DNA of 64,000 nt from Caballeronia sp. Lep1P3 (GTDB lineage: Bacteria > Pseudomonadota > Gammaproteobacteria > Burkholderiales > Burkholderiaceae), in contig NZ_CP084265.1 in assembly GCF_022879595.1 (NCBI RefSeq), positions 1-64,000 on the forward strand, given 5' to 3'. This document shows, one piece after another, positions 39,351 to 49,209 of the stretch. Under the pieces are notes generated by a model. The model made no database searches and was not told where the DNA came from. It was given only the letters and a program-made list of their open reading frames with translations. The stretch's first letter is position 1. Each line of letters begins with the position of its first letter. A program made the translations under genes and the position numbers.

Positions 39351-40516
39351 TGGACAAGAACCCAGCCATCGGCGACAGCGCCTGCGTACAGGCACGCCGA
39401 GTCTACTACGTGAGCGGCTTCGACCCTCGCGGTCCCGGCTACTATCACCGGCTTTACCGTGAAGAGGCGGTCAGGCAGGCGGCGCTGCTAGGCGTCGCGA
39501 TCAAGACCGGCCCGCGCACGCGCAAGAACCAGTACGCGAGCGTATGGCATGTCGACGCCAACTGGGAAGGGCGTTCGGTTTCGACCGAGTATCAGTTCCT
39601 GCACTGGGACGATATTGTGCGCAACAACTGGGAGCGCAATCTGGCGAAGCTCGTATTGAATAGTCTCGTGAGCTTCTTCCAGTTTGCGCAATGCGGCGCG
39701 TGGGCGCAACTACGCCGCGACTTCCGCGGCCCGTTCCTAAGTGCAATCTATCCGCACGCGTGCCTGGTCCTCATTATGCTGTTCTCGTTCGTGGCGGGAT
39801 TCGTCGCCGCGGGTCTCGTCGCGCGCTTAAGCGGTCACGGCGCGCTGGGCGTCGCGTGCGGCTTCGTGACTGCGGCGGCCTTGTGTATCGGCGGCGTGCG
39901 TCTCGCGGATCGTTCGGCCGTCTTCTGGCTGCTCAGGATTTACGATTTCGTCGGCGCATGGAACGAGGAAAAGCAACGACAAGTCGAGGCGCGCGCCGGC
40001 GAGCTCGCAAGGCACATTCTGGATGAGCAAGGCCGCGCGCCGTGCGACGAGGTGCTAATCATCGGCCACAGCGTCGGGTCGATTGTCGCGGTGATGGTTG
40101 GCGCGCGTCTATCCACGCTCGCGCGCGCCGGCGAGCATACCAACCTGTCGGTTCTCACGCTGGGGCAGTGCATTCCGCTGCTTGGGATGCAGCCTTCGGC
40201 CGAACGATTTCGCGCCTGCCTGCGTACGCTCGCTGACCATCGCGAGTTCCAGTGGCTAGACATGAATGCGCGCGCCGACGCCCTCGCCTTCTCGCAGGTT
40301 AATCCGCTCGACGCGTCGGGTGTCACGGGGGCCCTGATCGGTCGTCCCGTCGCACAAGTGGTCCGCCCGTTTCGAATGTTCCATGATGCCACCTGGAAGA
40401 AGATCCAGCGCGACAAGATGCGTCTTCATTTCCAGTATCTGATGGCGAGCGAGTTGCCCAATCAATACGACTACTTCCGCATGACGGCGGGCCCAAATCG
40501 CCTTGAGCCCTATTGA
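39350..40516 (+). CDS. Membrane-spanning alpha/beta hydrolase-like protein
   Basis: The 388-residue protein starts with VYYVSGFDPRGPGYYHRLYR, has two hydrophobic segments (about 133-185, LVLIMLFSFVAGFVAAGLVA and GVACGFVTAAALCIGG), and then a lipase-type nucleophile elbow IGHSVGS with Ser241. The C-terminal part (HFQYLMASELPNQYDYFRMT) may be cytosolic. It could be an esterase or lipase acting at the inner membrane, on the lipid anchor or on polymer acyl groups; this is not shown. It sits between the small membrane protein (1-bp overlap) and the P450 gene (5 bp). Confidence 0.7.
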   Translation: MDKNPAIGDSACVQARRVYYVSGFDPRGPGYYHRLYREEAVRQAALLGVAIKTGPRTRKNQYASVWHVDANWEGRSVSTEYQFLHWDDIVRNNWERNLAKLVLNSLVSFFQFAQCGAWAQLRRDFRGPFLSAIYPHACLVLIMLFSFVAGFVAAGLVARLSGHGALGVACGFVTAAALCIGGVRLADRSAVFWLLRIYDFVGAWNEEKQRQVEARAGELARHILDEQGRAPCDEVLIIGHSVGSIVAVMVGARLSTLARAGEHTNLSVLTLGQCIPLLGMQPSAERFRACLRTLADHREFQWLDMNARADALAFSQVNPLDASGVTGALIGRPVAQVVRPFRMFHDATWKKIQRDKMRLHFQYLMASELPNQYDYFRMTAGPNRLEPY

Positions 40517-40521
40517 GACCG

Positions 40522-41892
40522 ATGAACTTTACTCCTCCCTATCCGAAGCCGCACAGCAACAAGAGTTCGCTGCTGCTGCGCTTTTTGCGCGGCTGGAATT
40601 CCTGGATCGATGTGCTCTTCGAGCGCAGCTACTCCATGAAAATGGGCAGCATTTCGCAGTTCGGCATGAAGATCTTCATGCTTAACGATACGAAATGGGT
40701 GCCTGGTATTCTCGCCGATGCGAAGCGTTATCCCAAGCACGCGCTGATGCACCGGATGCTCGAGCCGCTACTTGGCGAAAGCATCTTCACGACGAACGGG
40801 GAAGTTTGGGAGCGTCAACGCCGGCTCATGGAACCAGCTTTCTCTGCTGCGCGCCTCAAGCTCGTGTTCTCGCTGATGCACCAGTCGACGGCCAACATGC
40901 TCGACCGGCTGGATCATGTCGCAGACGGCAACTCCTACGAGGTCGATGAAGAGATGACCTATGTCACCGCCGACATCATCTTCCGCACGATCCTTTCACA
41001 AGATCTGACCGAGAACGAGGCGCGCGAGATCTACGCCGCGTTCACCGAGTTTCAGGGTCACGCGCAACGCGCGGCAATTCTGATGATCTACCGCCTGCCG
41101 CCATTCCTTTGGACGCGCGCGAGCAGGCGGTCAGCGAAGCGCATTCGCTCCATACTCTCGGGCATCATTAAACGGCGTTGCGCAGATCGCGATGCAGGGA
41201 AGTCGGCCGAATATCGCGATATTCTTGGCGGCATGATGGAGGTGAGTGATCCCGAAACCGGCGACCGCTTCGGTTTTCCAGAACTGGTCGATCAGGTCTG
41301 CATGCTGTTTCTCGCCGGGCATGAGACGTCGGCGAGTGCGCTGACCTGGGCGCTCTATCTGCTTTCGAACTGCGCACATCTGCAGGAACGGATCTGTCAG
41401 GAGATTCGCGAAACGGTGGGCGACGGTGACTTTGAGATGAGCGACATGAAGGCGTTGCCGACCGTTGGCAATGTATTTCGCGAAGCGCTGCGTCTTTATC
41501 CGCCCGTCGGCTTCTTCGTGCGCGAGGCGACACAATCGCAGTGCATCCGCGACAAGGACGTGGCCGCTGGCTCGCCCATTCTCATCTCGCCGTGGCTGCT
41601 CCATCGGCATCGGGCGATCTGGGAGCGGCCTGACGAATTCGATCCCGACCGCTTCGACTCCGAGTCTGGCAAGGAAGCGGCGCGCTGCGCCTACATTCCA
41701 TTCAGCAAAGGACCGCGCGTGTGCATCGGCGCGGCGTTCGCAACACAGGAAGCAGTGCTGATCCTCGCGAGTATTGTGCGGCGATACCACATTGAGCCCG
41801 ACAGGACACACGTCCCGCGCGTCGTTGGGCGGGTGACCATACGCTCGGGTAACGGCGTGCGTATAAAGCTGAGAAGGCGCGACGCTTCGTGA
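40522..41892 (+). CDS. Cytochrome P450
   Basis: The 456-residue protein is a haem monooxygenase. It has the I-helix oxygen-binding motif AGHETS (265-270), the ExxR pair Glu321/Arg324 in EALRLYPP, and the haem-binding loop FSKGPRVCIGAAFA with Cys401. There is no N-terminal membrane anchor, so it is soluble, and no ferredoxin or reductase gene is near; electrons must come from elsewhere. Sequence around the I-helix (FLAGHETSASALTWALYLLS) is CYP4/fatty-acid-hydroxylase-like. It closes the capsule operon, 5 bp after the hydrolase. The start ATG at 40522 was preferred to a TTG three codons earlier. Confidence 0.93.
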   Translation: MNFTPPYPKPHSNKSSLLLRFLRGWNSWIDVLFERSYSMKMGSISQFGMKIFMLNDTKWVPGILADAKRYPKHALMHRMLEPLLGESIFTTNGEVWERQRRLMEPAFSAARLKLVFSLMHQSTANMLDRLDHVADGNSYEVDEEMTYVTADIIFRTILSQDLTENEAREIYAAFTEFQGHAQRAAILMIYRLPPFLWTRASRRSAKRIRSILSGIIKRRCADRDAGKSAEYRDILGGMMEVSDPETGDRFGFPELVDQVCMLFLAGHETSASALTWALYLLSNCAHLQERICQEIRETVGDGDFEMSDMKALPTVGNVFREALRLYPPVGFFVREATQSQCIRDKDVAAGSPILISPWLLHRHRAIWERPDEFDPDRFDSESGKEAARCAYIPFSKGPRVCIGAAFATQEAVLILASIVRRYHIEPDRTHVPRVVGRVTIRSGNGVRIKLRRRDAS

Positions 41893-42288
41893 CAACGCGC
41901 GATTCGCATCTGTGAGAAGCCGCTCACTAGTGCATCGCAGCATCTACCGACGCCGTATTGAGGTTGGCAGCCCTGGCGTGAAATTTGTCACCCAGACGCT
42001 GCCGTAGTCGGCTAGCAAAGTGCACGAAGCGAGAACTGGCTGAGGATCGTCGGCGCGTTGGAGGAAGCAACGACTATCGCCGATGGTGTCGTATGGACCG
42101 TGTCTTTCTTGTTTCAGCTCTGAAGTCAATTTCCAATGGAGATGCGCCCAACGTCTGAAACCATTCACACATGGCAAGATGCGACTCGGCTTGTTCTTGA
42201 GAAGCTAGGGGATTGTCGACGTCCGGGCCGCCACCGATATCCGCAAAAGACCCGGTTCATGGGCGGGCAATGCTGGATAAGTTCTTCT
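41893..42288. other. Gene-poor stretch after the capsule operon
   Basis: No supported gene. A 77-codon minus-strand frame (41944-42177, TSELKQERHGPYDTIGDSR) has no ribosome site or recognisable family and is left uncalled. Confidence 0.35.
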
Positions 42289-42546
42289 TCAGATGCGACG
42301 TTTGCTGGACAATGGGTGCGCGCTCCAACATGAGAAAAGGAGCGTGAGACGTTCGGGCAATTCAGCGAACGGATCGCCGATTGAATGATCGGTGTCCAGC
42401 CATCCCGTTGGCTTTAGGAAGGCCAAGTCAATACGGCGCGCTAGTTCATGCCCGATATTCCGGATCGGGTTGGGGCCGACAGTTTCATTTGCTTGGTTTG
42501 CTGTAACGCCCAACTTTTGCCCGAATCCGGTTGTTCCTATGTGCAA
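42289..42546 (-). CDS. HTH protein, paralogue of its upstream neighbour
   Basis: The 85-residue frame has the HTH core FGQKLGVTANQANETVGPNP, NIGHELARRIDLAFLKPTGW, LDTD, which closely copies the same region of the neighbour at 42537. The only start is a TTG that overlaps the neighbour's TAG; coupling is possible, or this is a fragment of a duplicated gene. The tail after LDTD is unrelated. It is probably a DNA-binding protein or a remnant of one. Confidence 0.45.
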   Translation of the reverse strand: MHIGTTGFGQKLGVTANQANETVGPNPIRNIGHELARRIDLAFLKPTGWLDTDHSIGDPFAELPERLTLLFSCWSAHPLSSKRRI

Positions 42547-42953
42547 GCAAGTTTTCGTGAGTTCAGGTACCGGAGCTCTTCAGTCGTGTAGCGGTGCTTC
42601 GCATCCGCGGCGTTGTGCAGCCATGTTCGATCAAAACTAGGTAGCTTTGCCGTTTCCGAAAATGCTACGGCCCAAGCGACACAGTCGTCGTCGACTGGCG
42701 TCCAGTCAATAGGCCGTACCTGAGAATCGTACAGCTTAATTGCCACGGCGGCAGTCGCATCGCACGCGACGCGCCCGATGACGGAGATATTATCGCTATC
42801 TAGCCAGCCAGCCGGTTTGTCATAGGCGAGTTCTATGCGACGTGCAAGTTGGCCACCGATCCCACGAATTGGGTTCGGTCCTACGATGTGGGCCGCCTGA
42901 GCGCTGCTGACTTCTAGCTTCCGCGTGAATTCCGATAACGTGTCGCCAGCCAT
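42537..42953 (-). CDS. XRE-like HTH protein, unknown function
   Basis: The 138-residue protein begins with a Cro/CI-type HTH: FTRKLEVSSAQAAHIVGPNP, GIGGQLARRIELAYDKPAGW, LDSDN. The GPNP-R-IG-LARRIE-KP-GWLD pattern is common in phage-type HTH proteins of Burkholderia. The C-terminal part (IDWTPVDDDCVAWAVAFSET, then RYTTEELRYLNSRKLACT) is of unknown fold. It is the first of two tandem paralogues near the right end of the island and could regulate the element. Confidence 0.55.
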   Translation of the reverse strand: MAGDTLSEFTRKLEVSSAQAAHIVGPNPIRGIGGQLARRIELAYDKPAGWLDSDNISVIGRVACDATAAVAIKLYDSQVRPIDWTPVDDDCVAWAVAFSETAKLPSFDRTWLHNAADAKHRYTTEELRYLNSRKLACT

Positions 42954-43732
42954 GAGGTCGAGCGCGTTCTAACGACGCAACTCAAGTGACGTTTTAAATT
43001 CCTGTCCGGTCAAATCTGTACTCCGTCTTCGCCCACGAAAGCATCGTGAGAAACGATCGCGCGCCTCGAGTCGCGCATGATCGCCGCACGTTCACACTCA
43101 CCCGCTGGCTAAGGCTCGTTAACTGCGCTGCATGAACGGCCTCTGCGTCACCAGGAACCGCGCAGTTCGGCGGCTGAAGCCGCCTAGGGAGCAGCTAGCG
43201 TTATGGCTCTTGCACAAACGTTGTCTGTTGTCGTCGAAGGGGCTGAGATGCCCGCACCGACATGTACCCCTCATATAAATGCTGGTCGAATAACCTGTGC
43301 TTCTTCGCGGTGGCTAATCGGAGAACACCGTGGCTTCCTCAGTTTGAGCCGGGACTAAATTCGGACCCCTCGGCATGGGACGAAGCCAGAGGCGCTTGCG
43401 CGCGCAACTCTCATCCCTGTCGTGAGCCTCATCTCAACGTGTCTTTATTACGGCCACCATGGAGCGTCTCGGCTGGCGCGTTCACAAGTCATTCATTGCC
43501 ATCGAATCCGGCCGGGGCGCGGACTCCTCTGAGATTATTCAGGGAATCAATTGCTGCGCCCGGATTCAATCCAAGGCCGAAACCGTTCGCTCCTCCGAGG
43601 GTCAGGACTGCACGTTCTCTGATGATTTCTTAGGGGCGCGGTAGCCGGCTTCGAGCACTCGCCACTTCGCGGCGCAAGCCGTAGGGTGGGGCGGACATCG
43701 AGCGGCACGACGGGAGTCGATTGTCGCAAAGC
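42954..43732. other. Gene-free right end of the island
   Basis: About 780 bp between the HTH gene and the right-end motif. Open frames here have no ribosome site and resemble no family. Likely decayed sequence. Confidence 0.4.
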
Positions 43733-43752
43733 GGTTACACGGCGGTTACATG
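43733..43752 (+). repeat. GGTTACA tandem motif, copy 3 (right end)
   Basis: GGTTACACGGCGGTTACATG differs from the left copy by one base. It is 54 bp inside the right att repeat, in the same orientation as copy 1, so both flank the core site in the circular form. Confidence 0.75.
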
Positions 43753-43764
43753 GCGACAGAAGCG

Positions 43765-43799
43765 AAAAAGGGTTACAAGCGAAATCGCTGTAACCCTTT
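43765..43799 (-). terminator. Island-borne terminator of tRNA-Lys
   Basis: The 11-bp stem AAAGGGTTACA/TGTAACCCTTT encloses an 11-nt loop and is followed on the minus strand by TTTTT. It lies 8 bp past the tRNA 3' end, replaces the displaced terminator at 11563, and contains two more GGTTACA half-sites facing each other. Confidence 0.7.
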
Positions 43800-43806
43800 G
43801 AATTTG

Positions 43807-43857
43807 TTGGTGGGGCGTGAGTGACTCGAACACTCGACCTACGGATTAAGAGTCCGC
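43807..43857 (-). repeat. attachment-site repeat in intact tRNA-Lys
   Basis: The 51 bp are identical to 11607-11657 and cover the 3' two thirds of the tRNA gene plus one flanking base. By the usual mechanism this 3' part came with the element and restored the tRNA. Confidence 0.88.
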
Positions 43858-43883
43858 TGCTCTACCAACTGAGCTAACGCCCC
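43808..43883 (-). tRNA. tRNA-Lys(CTT)
   Basis: The 76-nt cloverleaf is complete with encoded CCA: acceptor GGGGCGT/ACGCCCC, D arm GCTC...GAGC, anticodon arm GCGGA-CTCTTAA-TCCGT with anticodon CTT, variable AGGTC, and T arm GAGTG-TTCGAGT-CACTC. It reads lysine codon AAG. The gene is the integration target of the island. Confidence 0.95.
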
Positions 43884-43895
43884 AACAGAAGCGAA

Positions 43896-43925
43896 ATTAT
43901 AGCGGGAGTATTTCGAAAAGCGCAA
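43896..43925 (-). promoter_or_regulatory. Promoter of tRNA-Lys
   Basis: On the minus strand TTGCGC (43920-43925) is followed after 18 bp by a perfect TATAAT (43896-43901), 12 bp before the tRNA 5' end. Confidence 0.7.
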
Positions 43926-44074
43926 GCCCTCGGCGCGCGGAATTTCGCCGCACGCAGAAAGCCAGCGCAAAGCCAGCCCCAAAGCGCGCACCGCCAAACA
44001 GCCGGTATCATGGCGAAACCGCGAACCTTCGTTCGCTTCCCGCCCGCACCACGACACGAACGAATCGACACGAC

Positions 44075-44488
44075 ATGGACGAATCCGCCATCCGCGCGCT
44101 GCTCGAACACATTCTCGCGCCGTGGGTGCGCGAGTTGTCGCTGACGCCCGAAGCCATCGCCGATGATTCCGTCACGCTGCGGCTTCCGTATTCGGAGCAC
44201 CTGCGGCATGCGGGCGGCGTCATCTGCGGACAGGTCTTCATGGCCGCCGCCGATACCGCGATGGTCGTCGCCATCTCGCACGTCATGGGCGGCTTCTCGC
44301 CGATGACCACCGTCTCGCTCAACACCACCTTCATGCGCCCGGTCAAAGCGGGCGACGTGCGCGTCACCGCGCGCGTCATGCGGCGCGGGCGCAACCTCGT
44401 CTTCGGCGAAATCGACATGCACGACGACAAAGGCGAACTCGCCGCGCACGCGACGACCACCTACGCGCTCATCAACAAAGATCAGTAA
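44075..44488 (+). CDS. PaaI-family thioesterase
   Basis: The 137-residue protein is a hotdog-fold thioesterase that hydrolyses acyl- or aryl-CoA. The pattern LPYSEHLRHAGGVICGQVFM, followed by AADTAMVVAISHVMG and TVSLNTTFMRPVKAGDVRVT, fits PaaI-type enzymes. Its stop is 3 bp before the patatin gene, with which it forms an operon together with the OsmC gene. Confidence 0.85.
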   Translation: MDESAIRALLEHILAPWVRELSLTPEAIADDSVTLRLPYSEHLRHAGGVICGQVFMAAADTAMVVAISHVMGGFSPMTTVSLNTTFMRPVKAGDVRVTARVMRRGRNLVFGEIDMHDDKGELAAHATTTYALINKDQ

Positions 44489-44491
44489 GCC

Positions 44492-45361
44492 ATGTTCGAT
44501 CAAGTCGTATTCGCCGGCGGTGGCAATCGCTGCTGGTGGCAAGCCGGATTCTGGAACGTCGTGCAGCCGGAACTGGATCTGCGCCCGCGCATCATCGCGG
44601 GAATCTCGGCGGGCGCAGCCACGGCGTGCATGCTCTATACGAACGACGCGCGCTGGGTCATGGACTATTACGCCCGCGTGCTCAGCGGAAACACGAAGAA
44701 CGCCTATTGGGGCAACCTGCTGCGCGGGCAGTCGGTGTTTCCGCATTACCGCATCTATCGGCAGGCGCTGCTCGACATCTTCGCGGATCGCTTTCACGAA
44801 CTCGCGCGGGCGCCGGAAATTCGCATCGGCGTGTCGCATTTGCCGCGCTGGCTTGGCGCGCGCAGCGCAGTCGCGGCGGGGCTGATCGCGTACAACATCG
44901 AAAAATACGTGCGCAAGACGCTGCATCCGACGCTCGGTCAGGCGCTCGGCTTTCATCCCGAGTTCGTCAGGGCGCAGGAATGCGCGAGCATCGAGGATCT
45001 CGCCGATCTGATCCTGCAATCGTCGAGCACGCCGCCGTTCACGCCGATTCTGCGTCGCAACGGCCGGCCGGTGCTCGACGGCGGCATGGTCGACAACGTG
45101 CCGGTCTCCGCGCTCGATGCGTCGCCGGGAACCGTCCTCGTGATGGTCACGCGGCTTTATCCGCGCGAGCGCGCGTTCGTCGTGCCGCACGGCGAGCAGC
45201 GGCGTCTCTACGTGCAGCCATCGCGCAAGGTGCCGATTTCGAGCTGGGATTACACGAGCCCCGCGCAGATGCAGCATGCTTACGACCTGGGCCGCGCGGA
45301 CGGCGATGACTTCCTCCAGCGTCTGCCGCGTCTCGTGGAAACGGCATCGCACGTTAGCTAG
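44492..45361 (+). CDS. Patatin-like phospholipase
   Basis: The 289-residue protein is a serine acyl hydrolase of the patatin family. The glycine-rich oxyanion loop FAGGGNRCWW, the nucleophile elbow GISAG (Ser39) and the catalytic DGG (Asp196 in VLDGGMVDNVP) are all present. No signal peptide is visible, so it acts in the cytosol or at the inner face of the membrane. It is between the thioesterase and OsmC genes. Confidence 0.88.
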   Translation: MFDQVVFAGGGNRCWWQAGFWNVVQPELDLRPRIIAGISAGAATACMLYTNDARWVMDYYARVLSGNTKNAYWGNLLRGQSVFPHYRIYRQALLDIFADRFHELARAPEIRIGVSHLPRWLGARSAVAAGLIAYNIEKYVRKTLHPTLGQALGFHPEFVRAQECASIEDLADLILQSSSTPPFTPILRRNGRPVLDGGMVDNVPVSALDASPGTVLVMVTRLYPRERAFVVPHGEQRRLYVQPSRKVPISSWDYTSPAQMQHAYDLGRADGDDFLQRLPRLVETASHVS

Positions 45362-45372
45362 CGAGGCACGCC

Positions 45373-45846
45373 GTGCCAAAGCACACCTATGAGCTGAGCG
45401 TCGCGTGGACGGGCAATGCCGGCAGCGGCACATCCGCCTACGACGCCTATTCGCGCGACCACCTCGTGCGCGTCGCGCATAAGCGGGCGATCGAGGCATC
45501 GAGCGATCCGGCGTTTCGCGGCGATTCCACGCGCCACAATCCCGAGGAATTCTTCGTGGCGTCGCTGTCGTCGTGCCACATGCTCTGGTATCTGCACCTA
45601 TGCGCGACGAACGGCGTCATCGTGAACGCTTATGTCGATGACGCCGTCGGCACGATGCAGGAAGAGAGAAGCGGCAGCGGGCGCTTCATCGACGTGCTGC
45701 TGCGACCGAAAGTGACCATCGGCGCGGGCAGCGACGCAGCGCTCGCCGCGCGCCTGCACGAAGAAGCGCACCGCTTCTGTTTCATCGCCAATTCGGTGAA
45801 TTGTCCGGTGCGCTGCGAGCCGTCGATCGAAGTATCGACGCCCTGA
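45373..45846 (+). CDS. OsmC-family peroxiredoxin-like protein
   Basis: The 157-residue protein belongs to OsmC/Ohr-like thiol peroxidases that reduce organic hydroperoxides. The two redox cysteines of the family are in SLSSCHMLWYLHLC and in NSVNCPVRCEPS; the N-terminal HNPEEFFVASLSSC block is typical. It starts with GTG 11 bp after the patatin stop. It is convergent with the dehydrogenase gene (4-bp gap). Confidence 0.87.
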   Translation: MPKHTYELSVAWTGNAGSGTSAYDAYSRDHLVRVAHKRAIEASSDPAFRGDSTRHNPEEFFVASLSSCHMLWYLHLCATNGVIVNAYVDDAVGTMQEERSGSGRFIDVLLRPKVTIGAGSDAALAARLHEEAHRFCFIANSVNCPVRCEPSIEVSTP

Positions 45847-45850
45847 GCTT

Positions 45851-46867
45851 TTAGCGGCGACGCGCGTGTTGCAGCGCTTCCGGGTTGGCGGCGCTCGATG
45901 TATCGCCCGCATCGAAAGCGAGAATGTTCTTGAACGCCGCGCCGAAGTACAGCTCGTAGCTCTCGCGCTCGACGTATCCGATGTGCGGCGTGCAGATCAC
46001 GTTCTCCATGCGCAGCAATCCGTAGCCTTGCAGGATCGGCTCGCTCTCGTAGACATCGACGGCCACCATGCCCGGCCGGTTGTGATGCAGCGAGTTGAGC
46101 AGCGCGTTCTCTTCCAGCAGCTCCGCGCGGCTCGTGTTGACGAAGAGCGCGGTCGGCTTCATCCGCATGAGATCGTCGGTTTTCACGATGCCGCGCGTTT
46201 CGTCGTTCATGCGCAGATGCAGCGTCAGCACGTCGCTCTGTTCGAAAAGCGCTTCGCGGCTTTCGGCGACCGCGAAGCCGTCGTCGCGCGCCGCCGCCTG
46301 CGAATGCTCGCGGCCATAGACGAGCACGTTCATGCCGAACGCCTTGCCGTAACCCGCGACGAGTTGACCGATCTTTCCATAGCCCCAGATGCCGAGCGTC
46401 TGACCGCGAAGCACTTGCCCGAGCCCGAAATTCGGCGGCAGCGCGGAGGTCTTCAATCCCGACTGCTGCCACGCGCCCTGTTTCAGGTTCGCGACGTACT
46501 GCGGAATGCGCCGCTGCGCCGCCATGATGAGCGCCCACGTCAGTTCGGCCGGCGCGACGGGCGACCCGGTGCCTTCCAGCACGGCGATGCCGCGCTCGGT
46601 ACACGCGTCCATGTCGATGTGTCCGCCGCCCGCGCGCCCCGTCTGGCTGATCATGCGCAGCTTCGGGCACTTGTCGAGCAGTTGCGAGCTGACTCGCGTG
46701 CGTTCGCGAATCAGCACCAGGGCGTCCACTTCCGAAAGTCTGCTCGCCAACTGTCCGAGCCCACGCACCGTGTTATTGAAGACCTTCACCTCATGGTCAT
46801 CCAGCAAATGGAAGCAGTCGAGCTTCCGAACGGCGTCCTGGTAGTCGTCGAGAATGGCGATTTTCAT
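45851..46867 (-). CDS. D-2-hydroxyacid dehydrogenase family protein
   Basis: The 338-residue NAD(P)-dependent oxidoreductase interconverts 2-hydroxy acids and 2-oxo acids. The Rossmann motif GIWGYGKIGQLVAGYGK, the catalytic Arg in NTSRAELLEE, Glu in VDVYESEP and His in CTPHIGYVERE are present. The substrate is unknown. I chose the ATG at 46867 (MKIAILDDYQDAVRK); the frame extends 23 codons further with poor composition. It is divergent from pckG. Confidence 0.87.
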   Translation of the reverse strand: MKIAILDDYQDAVRKLDCFHLLDDHEVKVFNNTVRGLGQLASRLSEVDALVLIRERTRVSSQLLDKCPKLRMISQTGRAGGGHIDMDACTERGIAVLEGTGSPVAPAELTWALIMAAQRRIPQYVANLKQGAWQQSGLKTSALPPNFGLGQVLRGQTLGIWGYGKIGQLVAGYGKAFGMNVLVYGREHSQAAARDDGFAVAESREALFEQSDVLTLHLRMNDETRGIVKTDDLMRMKPTALFVNTSRAELLEENALLNSLHHNRPGMVAVDVYESEPILQGYGLLRMENVICTPHIGYVERESYELYFGAAFKNILAFDAGDTSSAANPEALQHARRR

Positions 46868-47320
46868 GGGCATTTGAATTTTGATGGGCATTGAACGTGC
46901 TGCATGATCGGATTGGGCTTTCTGGCGGCGAGCCATTAACTTCGGGTAATTACCGATAAATACGCTCTATTCCGCCTAAACCCTGCATTAATGCGCGCCG
47001 TCAACGTCAGGCTGCGGTGCGGTGTTATGCTTGATTCCCCAAATTGAGGCGGCTCATCAAGCGCGGAACCGAAAGTGGAAGTTCGCGCCGGCCATTGCGG
47101 AAAACACGGTAATGCGCAAGGAGACAGGCCGTTTAGTATCTCTTTTTAACAGTTTGTTCCTTTGCGACGCAAGCCGCGCAAGGGAACTCGGCCTTTGGAC
47201 GCGCAGGGCACGCAGCGACCGTCTTTCGTGTGACGAAAAACGCAGTCGCCGATGCCTCGCAATGCCTCTCGCATGCCGCGTCACGGTCACGGTTTCATTG
47301 CGAAGAACGGAGACAGCCCG
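46868..47320. other. Intergenic region between dehydrogenase gene and pckG
   Basis: This 453-bp stretch separates two divergent genes and must hold their promoters. No gene or structured RNA was recognised. A ribosome site (GGAGA) precedes pckG. Confidence 0.5.
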
Positions 47321-49192
<1,872 letters not shown>

Positions 49193-49209
49193 TCTTCTGC
49201 GCAGTGGAC

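Larger units (their letters stand above)
11607..43857. mobile_element. ~32-kb genomic island in tRNA-Lys(CTT)
   Basis: The island is bounded by 51-bp direct repeats of the tRNA-Lys 3' end. Just inside the left repeat is a tyrosine integrase (11834-13249). The left third holds satellite-like genes (primase-helicase, AlpA-like and regulator genes, HNH nuclease); the rest is a complete group-2-type capsule locus, followed by a gene-poor stretch with two HTH genes. Unlike in many islands, the integrase is at the end far from the intact tRNA. Several gene-poor stretches (18.4-19.4, 20.4-21.4, 42.9-43.7 kb) look less GC-rich than the core flanks. Confidence 0.85.

Noticed and set aside
41944..42177. 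77-codon minus-strand frame after the P450 gene
   Set aside because: No ribosome site, no recognisable domain, in a gene-poor stretch.
43262..43633. 123-codon plus-strand frame near the right end of the island
   Set aside because: Composition is not coding-like and there is no ribosome site or family resemblance.
46095..46844. Plus-strand open frames opposite the 2-hydroxyacid dehydrogenase
   Set aside because: They are antisense shadows of a gene whose catalytic residues are all present.
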